Assembly (NCBI RefSeq): GCF_014127485.1
Contig: NZ_CP059903.1
Location: forward strand, 2,356,001-2,420,000
Direction of reading: 5' to 3'
DNA length: 64,000 bases
Source of the DNA: Nocardioides dongkuii
Lineage (GTDB): Bacteria; Actinomycetota; Actinomycetes; Propionibacteriales; Nocardioidaceae
Part shown: positions 15,356 to 24,546 of the stretch, piece after piece
Position numbering within the stretch: position 1 is the stretch's first letter
Layout of the letters: every line of letters begins with the position of its first letter
Made by a program: the position numbers and the translations under genes
Notes under the pieces: model-generated
What the model was told of the DNA's origin: nothing
Seen by the model: the letters and a program-made list of their open reading frames with translations, nothing else
Database searches by the model: none

Positions 15356-16399
15356 TCAGGCCAGCAGCTCCGCGACCCGGCGTACGTCCTCGGGCGAGCG
15401 GAAGCTGAGCATCAGCGTGGTCACGCCGGTCTCCTCCCAGGCCGCCACCTTCTCCCGCACCTCGCCCTCGGTGCCCACGATGTGCATGTCGTCGACGAGC
15501 TCGTCGGGGACCAGCGCCGCGGCGCGGTCCTTCTCGCCGCCGAGGTAGAGCCGCTGCACCTCGGCCGCGAGGTCGGCGTAGCCCATCCGCACGAAGACCT
15601 GGTTGTGGAAGTTGGCCTCCTGGGCGCCCATCCCGCCCATGTAGAGCGCGACCACCGGCTTCATGCCGTCGAGGACCTGCTGCTTCTCCTCGGCGCCGGA
15701 GACGATCTGGAGGTGGCAGGTGGCCGCGATCTCGAAGTCCTCCCGGGTACGCCGGGCGCCGGGGCGCGCGAAGCCCTCGTCGAGCCACGGCCGGTACATG
15801 CCCGCCGACTTCGGCGTGTAGAAGATCGGGATCCAGCCGTCGGCGATCTCGGCGGTCTGCGCGACGTTCTTGGGCCCCTCGGCGCCCAGCCAGACCGGGA
15901 TGTCGGCACGCAGCGGGTGCACGATCGACTTCAGCGGCTTGCCCAGGCCGACGGCGCCCGGCCCGGCGTACGGCATCGGGTGGTGCGGCCCGTCGTTGGT
16001 GACCGGCGCCTCGCGGGCGAGCACCTGGCGGATGACGTCGACGACCTCCCGAGTGCGGGCCAGCGGCTTGGCGAACGGCTGGCCGTACCAGCCCTCCACG
16101 ACCTGGGGCCCGCTCACGCCCATCCCGAGGATCACCCGGCCCCCGCTGAGGTGATCGAGCGTGAGCGCGTGCATCGCGATCGAGGTCGGCGTGCGGCCGG
16201 ACATCTGCACGATCGAGGTGCCGAGCCGGATCCGGGAGGTCTCCCGCCCCCACCACGCCAGCGGGGTGAACGCGTCGGACCCCCAGGCCTCCGCCGTGAA
16301 CACCGCGTCGAAGCCCGCGTCCTCGGCGGCGGCGACCAGCTCGCCGACGCCGTGGGGCGGCTGGGCGCCCCAATATCCGAGCTGCAGTCCAAGTTTCAT
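15356..16399 (-). CDS. F420-dependent LLM-class oxidoreductase (Rv3520c-like)
   Basis: A 347-residue luciferase-like TIM barrel, the length I recall for mycobacterial Rv3520c. MKLGLQLGYWG, GFDAVFTAEAWGSDAFTPLAWWG, IRLGTSIVQMSGRTP and GRVILGMGVSGPQVVEGWYG follow the F420-dependent subgroup pattern, with the loop that accepts F420 rather than FMN. The start is ATG at 16399 with AAGGGATG upstream. Its promoter has TATGTT overlapping a KstR box and a ~30-nt leader. It is divergent from the DUF35/Ltp4/Ltp3 operon, as in mycobacteria. It probably oxidises or reduces a steroid-CoA intermediate; the exact step is not established. Confidence 0.85.
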   Translation of the reverse strand: MKLGLQLGYWGAQPPHGVGELVAAAEDAGFDAVFTAEAWGSDAFTPLAWWGRETSRIRLGTSIVQMSGRTPTSIAMHALTLDHLSGGRVILGMGVSGPQVVEGWYGQPFAKPLARTREVVDVIRQVLAREAPVTNDGPHHPMPYAGPGAVGLGKPLKSIVHPLRADIPVWLGAEGPKNVAQTAEIADGWIPIFYTPKSAGMYRPWLDEGFARPGARRTREDFEIAATCHLQIVSGAEEKQQVLDGMKPVVALYMGGMGAQEANFHNQVFVRMGYADLAAEVQRLYLGGEKDRAAALVPDELVDDMHIVGTEGEVREKVAAWEETGVTTLMLSFRSPEDVRRVAELLA

Positions 16400-16432
16400 G
16401 CCGACATCCCTTCGGAGACCCTTGTCACAACA

Positions 16433-16446
16433 TAGAACGTGTTCTA
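16433..16446. promoter_or_regulatory. KstR-type operator in the LLM/DUF35 divergent promoter
   Basis: TAGAACGTGTTCTA is a perfect 14-bp palindrome matching KstR. Its final TA starts TACTTT, 7 nt before the DUF35 ATG at 16458 (leaderless). On the other strand it starts TATGTT for the oxidoreductase gene. Confidence 0.87.
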
Positions 16447-16457
16447 CTTTCAGGTCC

Positions 16458-17423
16458 ATGTCTCGCACCCTCAGCGCGCCGGTGACGGTCGCCTTCGACT
16501 ACACCCGCTCGACCGGACCCGTCCTCGGGCGGTTCCTGACCGGCCTGCGCGACGGGGTCGTGGTCGGCGGTCGCACCTCCGAGGGCCGGGTCGTCGTCCC
16601 GCCGCCGGAGTTCGACCCGGTCACCCACCAGCAGGTCACCGACTTCGTGGAGGTGGCCTCGACCGGGACCGTCACGTCCTGGACCTGGGTGCCCGAGCCG
16701 GTCGCGGGACAGCCCTTCGACCGCCCGTTCGCGTTCGCGCTGGTCACCCTCGAGGGTGCCGACGCGCCCCTCCTGCACGCGCTCGACGTCGCCTCCCCCG
16801 ACCAGGTCAGCACCGGCATGCAGGTGCGGGTGCGCTGGGCCGAGGAGCGGGTCGGCGCGATCACCGACATCGTGTGCTTCGAGCCCGTCGCGGAGCTCGA
16901 CGACGCCGACGCCGGCGCCGCGGCGTCCCAGCCGGGGACCGACCCGGTCACCAAGGTGATCACGCCGGTCGCGCTCGACTACCTCTACGCCGCGTCGCCG
17001 GAGGAGTCGGCGTTCTACCGCGGCCTCGCGGAGGGCCGGATCCTCGGCCAGCGCTGCCCCGCGTGCGGCAAGGTCTACGTCCCCCCGCGGAGCGCGTGCC
17101 CGGTCGACGGCGTCGCCACCACCGAGGAGGTCGAGCTCTCCGAGACCGGCACGGTCACGACGTTCTGCATCGTCAACGTGCCGTTCCTCGGCCAGCGGAT
17201 CAAGCCGCCGTACGTCTCGGCGTACGTGCTCCTCGACGGCGCCGACATCGCCGTCCTGCACCTGATCCTCGACATCCCCGCCGACGAGGTCCGGATGGGC
17301 ATGCGGGTCAAGGCGGTCTGGAAGCCCCGCGACGAGTGGGGCACGACGATCGAGAACATCAGCCACTTCAGTCCCACCGGAGACCCGGACGCGGACTACG
17401 ACACCTACAAGCACCACCTCTGA
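16458..17423 (+). CDS. DUF35 OB-fold/zinc-ribbon acyl-CoA-binding protein (Rv3521-like)
   Basis: A 321-residue protein made of two OB-fold (DUF35) units. The first is degenerate. The second begins with a zinc ribbon (LGQRCPACGKVYVPPRSACP, Cys-X2-Cys..Cys near 195-215) followed by GTVTTFCIVNVPF and the OB barrel. DUF35 proteins pair with thiolase-like Ltp proteins to form steroid retro-aldolases or thiolase-like complexes, in which this subunit binds the CoA part. Two Ltp genes follow directly, so it is probably their partner. ATG at 16458 lies 7 nt from the -10, leaderless. Confidence 0.85.
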   Translation: MSRTLSAPVTVAFDYTRSTGPVLGRFLTGLRDGVVVGGRTSEGRVVVPPPEFDPVTHQQVTDFVEVASTGTVTSWTWVPEPVAGQPFDRPFAFALVTLEGADAPLLHALDVASPDQVSTGMQVRVRWAEERVGAITDIVCFEPVAELDDADAGAAASQPGTDPVTKVITPVALDYLYAASPEESAFYRGLAEGRILGQRCPACGKVYVPPRSACPVDGVATTEEVELSETGTVTTFCIVNVPFLGQRIKPPYVSAYVLLDGADIAVLHLILDIPADEVRMGMRVKAVWKPRDEWGTTIENISHFSPTGDPDADYDTYKHHL

Positions 17424-17434
17424 GGGGCCGGCAC

Positions 17435-18487
17435 ATGCGTGAGGTTGCGGTCGTCGGGTTCGCCCAGCGACAGATGAAGGAGTTCGACGGGTCGCCCACC
17501 TGCGTGGAGCTGCTCGTACCGCTCTTCGAGGAGTGCTACGAGCAGACCGGCTGGACCCGCAGGGACGTCGGGTTCTGGTGCTCGGGGTCCTCGGACTACC
17601 TGGCCGGCCGGTCGTTCTCGTTCGTGCAGGCGGTCGACGCGATCGGCGTCATCCCGCCGGTCAACGAGTCGCACGTCGAGATGGACCTGGCCTGGGCGAT
17701 GTACGAGGCCTGGCTGAAGATCCAGACCGGCGAGGTCGACACCGCGGTCGTCTACGCGTTCGGCAAGAGCTCGGCGGGCGTGCTGCGCCGTACCCTCGCG
17801 CTGCAGCTGGAGCCGTACACGATGACGCCGCTGTGGCCCGACACCGTCAGCCTCGCCGGGCTCCAGGCCCGCGCCGGCATCGACGCGGGTCTCTGGGACG
17901 AGCGCGCCATGGCGGAGGTCGCCAACCGCTCGCTGACCGACGCCGAGAAGAACGAGTACGCCGTGCGCAAGGGCGGCTCGTCGGTCGAGGAGCTGCTCGC
18001 CCGGCCCGTGTACGCCGACCCGCTGCGCAAGCACGACTGCGCGCCCGTGACCGACGGCGCCGCGGCGCTGGTGCTCGCCGCCGGCGACCGCGCGCGGGAG
18101 GTGCAGGACCGGCCCGCCTGGATCGACGGGATCTCCCACTACGTGGACCCGATGAGCATGGGCACCCGCGACCTGACCCGGTCGCCCTCGGCCGCCCGCG
18201 CGGCGCAGGCCGTCGGCGTCGCGGGGGTCGAGGTCGCCGAGCTGCACGCGCCGTTCAGCCACCAGGAGCTGGTGCTGCGCCGCGAGCTCGGCCTGGCCGA
18301 CGACGTCGTGGTCAACCCCTCCGGGGGCGCCCTGACCAGCAACCCGATGTTCTCCGCGGGTGGCATCCGGATCGGTGAGGCCGCGCGCCGGATCTGGTCC
18401 GGCGAGGCATCCCGGACCCTCGGGCACGCGACCAGCGGACCCGCCCTGCAGCAGAACCTCGTGTGCACGTTGGAAGGACGCAGCTGA
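17435..18487 (+). CDS. ltp4: Thiolase-like lipid-transfer protein Ltp4 (steroid retro-aldolase-like)
   Basis: A 350-residue thiolase-fold protein. REVAVVGFAQRQMKEFDG begins the fold. HAPFSHQELVLRRELGL and NPSGGALTSNPMFSAGGIRIGEA resemble the SCP-x-like aldolase active-site region, without the usual nucleophilic cysteine of true thiolases in the first motif. It lies 11 nt after the DUF35 gene, and its TGA overlaps the next ATG. By position and length it matches mycobacterial Ltp4 (Rv3522). A carbon-carbon cleaving role in side-chain removal is inferred. Confidence 0.82.
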   Translation: MREVAVVGFAQRQMKEFDGSPTCVELLVPLFEECYEQTGWTRRDVGFWCSGSSDYLAGRSFSFVQAVDAIGVIPPVNESHVEMDLAWAMYEAWLKIQTGEVDTAVVYAFGKSSAGVLRRTLALQLEPYTMTPLWPDTVSLAGLQARAGIDAGLWDERAMAEVANRSLTDAEKNEYAVRKGGSSVEELLARPVYADPLRKHDCAPVTDGAAALVLAAGDRAREVQDRPAWIDGISHYVDPMSMGTRDLTRSPSAARAAQAVGVAGVEVAELHAPFSHQELVLRRELGLADDVVVNPSGGALTSNPMFSAGGIRIGEAARRIWSGEASRTLGHATSGPALQQNLVCTLEGRS

Positions 18488-19650
18488 TGGCCAAGCAGCC
18501 CGCCGCCGTGGTCGGCATCGGCCAGACCCACCACCGGGCCAAGCGCGAGGACGTCTCGATGGCGGGCCTGTGCCGCGAGGCCATCGACCGCGCGCTCGAG
18601 GACGCCGGGATGACGCTCGACGACATCGACGCGATCGTCGTCGGCAAGGCGCCCGACCTGTTCGAGGGCGTGATGATGCCCGAGCTGTTCCTCGCCGAGT
18701 CGCTCGGCGCGGCCGGGAAGCCGCTGCTCCGGGTGCACACCGCCGGCTCGGTCGGCGGCTCGACCGCGATCGTCGCCGCCTCGCTCGTGCAGGCGGGCGT
18801 GCACCGCCGGGTGCTCACCGTCGCCTACGAGAAGCAGTCGGAGTCCAACGCGATGTGGGCGCTGTCGGTGCCGGTGCCGTTCAACATGCCGGTCCACGCC
18901 GGCGCGGGCGGCTACTTCGCCCCGCACGTGCGCTCCTACATCCGCCGCTCCGGCGCGCCGACCCACATCGGCGCGATCGTGGCCGCCAAGGACCGCACCA
19001 ACGCGCTGAAGAACCCCTATGCGCACCTCCACAACGAGGGCACCACCGTCGAGACGGTGCTCGCCTCGCAGATGCTCTGGGACCCGATCCGGTACGACGA
19101 GACCTGCCCGTCCTCCGACGGCGCCTGCGCGCTGGTGATCGTCGACGAGGACACCGCCCAGGCCTCGCCGAACCCCGCCTGGATCCACGGCACCGTGATG
19201 CGCTCCGAGGCCACCTCGGCGGCCGAGCGCGACCAGGTGAACCCGCAGGCCGGCCGGGACGCCGCCGCCGCGCTGTGGAAGCAGGCCGGCATCACTAACC
19301 CGCTGGAGGAGATCGACGCCGCCGAGATCTACGTGCCGTTCTCCTGGTTCGAGCCGATGTGGCTGGAGAACCTCGGCTTCGCCGGTGAGGGCGAGGGCTG
19401 GAAGCTCACCGAGTCCGGCGGCACCGCGATGGACGGCGTGCTGCCGGTCAACTGCTCCGGCGGCGTGCTCTCGTCCAACCCGATCGGCGCCTCCGGGATG
19501 CTCCGCTTCGGGGAGGCCGCGCTCCAGGTGCGCGGCGCGGCCGGCGAGCACCAGGTCGACGGCGTACGGCGGGCCCTCGGGCACGCGTACGGCGGCGGCT
19601 CCCAGTTCTTCGCGATGTGGGTGGTCGGCGCGGAGCGGCCGACCAGCTGA
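18487..19650 (+). CDS. ltp3: Thiolase-like lipid-transfer protein Ltp3
   Basis: A 387-residue thiolase-fold protein, third gene of the DUF35-ltp4-ltp3 operon, with a TGATG overlap to ltp4. VVGIGQTHHRAKREDVSM starts the fold. GSVGGSTAIVAASLVQAGVHRRVL is the CoA-side helix, and LPVNCSGGVLSSNPIGASGMLRFGEAALQVRG near the C-terminus resembles the SCP-x motif. Together with Ltp4 and the DUF35 protein it is likely a multi-subunit aldolase or thiolase for a shortened side chain. A strong hairpin ends the operon. Confidence 0.82.
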   Translation: MAKQPAAVVGIGQTHHRAKREDVSMAGLCREAIDRALEDAGMTLDDIDAIVVGKAPDLFEGVMMPELFLAESLGAAGKPLLRVHTAGSVGGSTAIVAASLVQAGVHRRVLTVAYEKQSESNAMWALSVPVPFNMPVHAGAGGYFAPHVRSYIRRSGAPTHIGAIVAAKDRTNALKNPYAHLHNEGTTVETVLASQMLWDPIRYDETCPSSDGACALVIVDEDTAQASPNPAWIHGTVMRSEATSAAERDQVNPQAGRDAAAALWKQAGITNPLEEIDAAEIYVPFSWFEPMWLENLGFAGEGEGWKLTESGGTAMDGVLPVNCSGGVLSSNPIGASGMLRFGEAALQVRGAAGEHQVDGVRRALGHAYGGGSQFFAMWVVGAERPTS

Positions 19651-19670
19651 CCCGCACGCGAGGTCCGGGC

Positions 19671-19708
19671 GTCCGCCCGGCGCGAACGGGAGGGCGCGCC
19701 GGGCGGAC
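19671..19708 (+). terminator. Hairpin terminator of the DUF35-ltp4-ltp3 operon
   Basis: GTCCGCCCGGCGCG (19671-19684) pairs with CGCGCCGGGCGGAC (19695-19708), 14 perfect pairs over a 10-nt loop, 20 nt after the ltp3 stop. Confidence 0.65.
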
Positions 19709-19759
19709 GGTCCCGTCGACGGTTCTGCCCGGTGACCACCGGACGCCTAGGATCGGCCC

Positions 19760-20533
19760 GTGATCGAGCTCCGGACCCCCGCCCAGATCGAGCAGATGCG
19801 CCCCGCCGGGCGCTTCGTCGCCGACGTGATCACCCGACTCGCGGAGGTCGCGGACGTCGGGGTGAACCTGCTCGAGCTCGACGCGGTCGCCCACGAGATG
19901 ATCCGAGAGCGCGGGGCGGAGTCCTGCTACATCGACTACCACCCGTCGTTCGGCGCCTCGCCGTTCGGGAAGGTGCTGTGCACGTCGGTGAACGACGCCG
20001 TGCTGCACGGGCTCCCCCACGACTACGTCCTGCGCGACGGCGACCTGCTCAGCGTGGACTTCGCCGCCGCCGTGGACGGGTGGGTCTCCGACTCCGCGCT
20101 CAGCCTCGTGGTCGGCACGCCGCGCGAGGAGGACCTGGCGCTCATCGAGACGACCGGCCGCGCACTCGAGGCCGGGATCGACGCGGCCCGGGTCGGCAAC
20201 CGCCTCGGCGACATCTCCGCGGCGATCGCGGAGGTCGCCCGGGGGGCGGGCCTGCGGATCAACACGCAGTTCGGTGGCCACGGGGTCGGTCGCACGATGC
20301 ACGGCGACCCGCACATCCCGAACGACGGCCGCGCCGGGCGTGGCTACAAGCTCCAGGCCGGGCTGGTCATCGCGATCGAGCCGTGGTTCCTGCACACCAC
20401 CGACGAGATCTACACCGATGCGGACGGCTGGACGCTGCGCAGCGCCGACGGCTCCCGCGGCGCGCACATGGAGCACACTGTGGCGATCACCCCGGACGGT
20501 CCGCTGGTGCTGACCGCCCGGGGCGCTTCCTGA
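19760..20533 (+). CDS. map: Type I methionine aminopeptidase
   Basis: A 257-residue pita-bread-fold metallopeptidase that removes initiator methionine. The metal ligands are all present: Asp100 (SVDFAA), Asp111 (VSDSAL), His174 (FGGHGVGRTMH), Glu207 (AIEPWF) and Glu238 (HMEHT); His83 in VLHGLP binds substrate. GTG at 19760 lies 6 nt from a TAGGAT -10, indicating a leaderless transcript. It lacks the N-terminal zinc-finger extension, as expected for this class. It is a housekeeping-type gene, probably a second map copy, embedded in the catabolic locus. Confidence 0.9.
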   Translation: MIELRTPAQIEQMRPAGRFVADVITRLAEVADVGVNLLELDAVAHEMIRERGAESCYIDYHPSFGASPFGKVLCTSVNDAVLHGLPHDYVLRDGDLLSVDFAAAVDGWVSDSALSLVVGTPREEDLALIETTGRALEAGIDAARVGNRLGDISAAIAEVARGAGLRINTQFGGHGVGRTMHGDPHIPNDGRAGRGYKLQAGLVIAIEPWFLHTTDEIYTDADGWTLRSADGSRGAHMEHTVAITPDGPLVLTARGAS

Positions 20534-20553
20534 GCCTGGTCGACGGGCTCAGG
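20529..20553. terminator. Compact bidirectional hairpin between map and the P450 gene
   Basis: CCTGAGCC (20529-20536) pairs with GGCTCAGG (20546-20553) over a 9-nt loop. The stem contains the stop codons of both convergent genes (20531-20533 on plus, 20549-20551 on minus). Confidence 0.45.
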
Positions 20554-21790
20554 CGTACCGGACCTGCAGGTCCTTGATGCCGTTGATCCAGGAGTGCCGC
20601 AGCCGCACCGGCGCCGCGAGCTTGCTGATGTCCGGCGCGTGGTCGGCCAGCGCGTCGAAGATCAGCCGGATCTCCTGGCGGGCGAGGTTGGCGCCCACGC
20701 AGTAGTGCGCCCCGTGGCCGCCGAACCCGAGCTGCGGGTTGGGGTCGCGGGTGATGTCGAAGCGGAACGGGTCCTCGAAGACGTCCTCGTCGAAGTTCGC
20801 GCTCGCGTAGAACATCGCGGCGCGCTGCCCCTTGCGGATGGTCACGCCGTCGATCTCGACGTCCTCGAGCGCGGTGCGCTGGAAGACCGTCACCGGCGTG
20901 CCCCACCGGACGACCTCGTCGATCATCGTCGCGGGCCGCTCGGCCTTCCACAGCTCCCACTGCTCGGGGTTGTCGAGGAAGGCGTCCATCCCGTGCGTGA
21001 TCGCGTTGCGGGTGGTCTCGTTGCCGGCAACGGTCAGCAGGATGACGAAGTAGCCGAACTCGTCGTCGGTCAGGCCGCGCTCGCCCTTGTGGGCGTTGAT
21101 CAGCTTGGTGATCAGGTCCTCGCGCGGGTTGACCTGCCGGTCCGCGGCCAGCCCCATCGCGTAGCCGAGGATCTCGGCGGCCGCCACGTCCGGGTCGCCG
21201 GCGTAGTCCGGGTCGTCGGCGGCGAGCATCTGGTTGGACCAGTCGAAGAGCTTGCGCCGGTCCTCCTGGGGCACGCCGATCAGGTCGGCGATCGCCTGCA
21301 GCGGGAGCTCGGCGGCCACCTCCTCGACGAAGTTCCCGGTGCCGCGCGCGACGGCGTCCTGGACGATCTTGGCGGCGCGCTCGCGCATCACGTCCTCGAG
21401 CTCGTTGATCGAGCGCGGGGTGAAGCCGCGGGAGATGATCTGGCGGGTCGCGGTGTGCTCCGGGGCGTCCTGGTTGAGCAGGATCACCCGCTGCATCTCG
21501 ACCTGCTCGCGCGGCATCCCCTCGGAGAACCGGACGATCGCGCCGTTCTCGGCGTTCGACCAGGCCTTGCTGTTCTTGGAGATCGCCGAGACGTCGGCGT
21601 GCCGGGTCACGGCGAAGTAGCCGGTGCCGGACTCCTCCGACATCCCGTCGTAGGTGCCGGGGGCCTGCTCGATCCAGCAGATCGGCGCCTGCTGGCGCAG
21701 CAGGCGGAACTGGTCGTGCGGGAGCGCCGACTCGTTCAGGAACGGGTCGGTGAAGTCGAACCCCTCGGGGAGGACGTCGGTGGCGGTCAC
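20549..21790 (-). CDS. CYP125-family steroid cytochrome P450 (second copy)
   Basis: A 413-residue P450. I-helix motif AGNETTRN at about 255-262, ExxR (EVVR) at about 292-295, and heme-binding FGGHGAHYCVG with Cys364 as axial ligand. It is clearly paralogous to the P450 just upstream (shared AAELPLQAIADL, TPVTVFQRTA and ANFDEDVFEDPFRFD blocks). Expected to oxidise the steroid side chain at C26/C27. GTG start at 21790 with AAAGGA upstream. It is probably the second gene of the P450 operon, 25 nt after the other copy. CYP142-type function is possible; sequence alone does not separate the roles. Confidence 0.85.
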   Translation of the reverse strand: MTATDVLPEGFDFTDPFLNESALPHDQFRLLRQQAPICWIEQAPGTYDGMSEESGTGYFAVTRHADVSAISKNSKAWSNAENGAIVRFSEGMPREQVEMQRVILLNQDAPEHTATRQIISRGFTPRSINELEDVMRERAAKIVQDAVARGTGNFVEEVAAELPLQAIADLIGVPQEDRRKLFDWSNQMLAADDPDYAGDPDVAAAEILGYAMGLAADRQVNPREDLITKLINAHKGERGLTDDEFGYFVILLTVAGNETTRNAITHGMDAFLDNPEQWELWKAERPATMIDEVVRWGTPVTVFQRTALEDVEIDGVTIRKGQRAAMFYASANFDEDVFEDPFRFDITRDPNPQLGFGGHGAHYCVGANLARQEIRLIFDALADHAPDISKLAAPVRLRHSWINGIKDLQVRYA

Positions 21791-21815
21791 TGCTGGTTCC
21801 TTTCTGGGGTGCGGG

Positions 21816-23063
21816 TCACCGGTAGGCGACCCGGAGCTCCTTGACGCCGTTGAGCCAGCCGCTGCGCAGCCGGCTGGGCTCCCCGAGCGGCCGGATGTCG
21901 GGCGCGAGGTCGGCGATGGCGTCGAAGATCAGCCCCACCTCGAGCCGGGCGAGGTTGGCACCGATGCAGTAGTGCGCACCGTGCCCGCCGAAGGCCTGGT
22001 GCGGGTTGGGGTCGCGCAGGATGTCGAAGCGGAACGGGTCCTCGAAGACGTCCTCGTCGAAGTTGGCGCTGGCGTAGAGCAGGCCCACCCGGTCGCCCGC
22101 GGCGACGTCGACGCCGCCGACGTTCACGTCGTTGATCGCGGTGCGCTGGAAGACCGTCACGGGCGTCGCCCAGCGGATGATCTCGTCCACCGCGGTGGCC
22201 GGGCGCTGGTCGCGGTAGAGCTGCCACTGCGCGGGGTCGTGCATGAAGGCGTGCATGCCCCAGGTGATCGCGTTCCGGGTGGTCTCGTTGCCGGCCACCG
22301 CGAGCAGGATCAGGAAGAAGCCGAACTCGTCGTCGCTGAGGCCCTGGCCGTCGACGTCCGCGGTCACCAGGCGGGTGATGATGTCGTCGGCGGGGTTCTT
22401 GCGGCGCTCGTCGGCCAGCGCCATCGAGTAGGCGAGGATCTCCATGAAGGCGACCTGCTGGTCACCCTCCACCTCCGGGTCGTCGTACGCCATCATCTGG
22501 TTCGACCACTCGAAGAGCTTGCCGCGGTCCTCCTGCGGCACGCCGAGCAGGTCGGCGATCGCCTGCAGCGGCAGCTCGGCGGCGACCTGCTCGACGAAGT
22601 TGCCCTCGCCGCTGGCGAGCGCCTCCTCGACGATCGCGCGGGCCCGGACCTTCAGCCCGTCGTGCAGCGCACCGATGGCCCGCGGCGTGAACGCGCGGGA
22701 GACGATCTGGCGCAGCTTGGTGTGCTCGGGCGCGTCGTGGTTGATGAGCAGGAAGCCGGTCTGCTCGCGCTCCTCCTTGGTCATCTCCGGGGCGAACCGG
22801 ATGATCACGCCGTTCTGGCGCGTGGAGAAGTTGGCGTTGTCCTTGGACACCGCGGCGACGTCGGCGTGCCGGCTGAGCGCCCAGTAGCCGGCGTGGTCCG
22901 GGAAGCCGCCGCGGGCCGAGGCGGGCTGCTCGACCCAGGACACCGGCGCGGTACGACGCAGCGCGAGCAGCTCGTCGTGCGGCATCCCCTCCCGCATCAC
23001 GTCGGGGTCGGTCGGGTCGAACCCGATCGGCAGCTCAGGCGGAGCGGAGGCGGTCGTGGACAC
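21816..23063 (-). CDS. cyp125: Steroid C26 monooxygenase CYP125
   Basis: A 415-residue P450 that hydroxylates and further oxidises the C26 terminal carbon of cholest-4-en-3-one. I-helix AGNETTRN near 257-264, EIIR near 284-287, heme motif FGGHGAHYCIG with the Cys ligand near 366. It is divergent from fadA5 exactly as in mycobacteria, which supports the CYP125 call. I prefer GTG at 23063 because AAGGG sits 8 nt before it; GTG at 23072 would put the same site too close. A KstR box lies at 23083-23096. Confidence 0.88.
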   Translation of the reverse strand: MSTTASAPPELPIGFDPTDPDVMREGMPHDELLALRRTAPVSWVEQPASARGGFPDHAGYWALSRHADVAAVSKDNANFSTRQNGVIIRFAPEMTKEEREQTGFLLINHDAPEHTKLRQIVSRAFTPRAIGALHDGLKVRARAIVEEALASGEGNFVEQVAAELPLQAIADLLGVPQEDRGKLFEWSNQMMAYDDPEVEGDQQVAFMEILAYSMALADERRKNPADDIITRLVTADVDGQGLSDDEFGFFLILLAVAGNETTRNAITWGMHAFMHDPAQWQLYRDQRPATAVDEIIRWATPVTVFQRTAINDVNVGGVDVAAGDRVGLLYASANFDEDVFEDPFRFDILRDPNPHQAFGGHGAHYCIGANLARLEVGLIFDAIADLAPDIRPLGEPSRLRSGWLNGVKELRVAYR

Positions 23064-23082
23064 CAAGGACACCCTTCAGTTC

Positions 23083-23096
23083 TGGAACACGTTCTA
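23083..23096 (-). promoter_or_regulatory. KstR-type operator before cyp125
   Basis: TGGAACACGTTCTA fully matches TNNAACNNGTTNNA, 19 nt from the chosen cyp125 start. This promoter has a short leader with a ribosome binding site rather than being leaderless. Confidence 0.8.
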
Positions 23097-23097
23097 G

Positions 23098-24372
<1,275 letters not shown>

Positions 24373-24387
24373 GGCAGCCGGCCGGGG

Positions 24388-24471
24388 GACGATTCACCGG
24401 TCGACCGGTGAATCGTCCTCTTGACCGACGGAGTTTCGTCGGTCAAGAGGAAGGTTCCTCGGTCGAGTACG
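24388..24471 (-). repeat. Left terminal repeat of nuclease cassette B (84 bp)
   Basis: It consists of a perfect 30-bp palindrome (24388-24417, core ATTCACCGGTCGACCGGTGA) and then a second hairpin with 14-bp arms (CCTCTTGACCGACG 24417-24430, CGTCGGTCAAGAGG 24437-24450, loop GAGTTT), followed by a ~20-bp tail ending GAGTACG. Its reverse complement matches the repeat at 25492-25575 at 78 of 84 positions. Confidence 0.95.
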
Positions 24472-24546
24472 CCGAGCGAGCCCCGTTCTCCACAGGCGTC
24501 CGCGGCGGCGCTGGCGGATGCCGTCCCCGCATAGCAACCTCGACGG

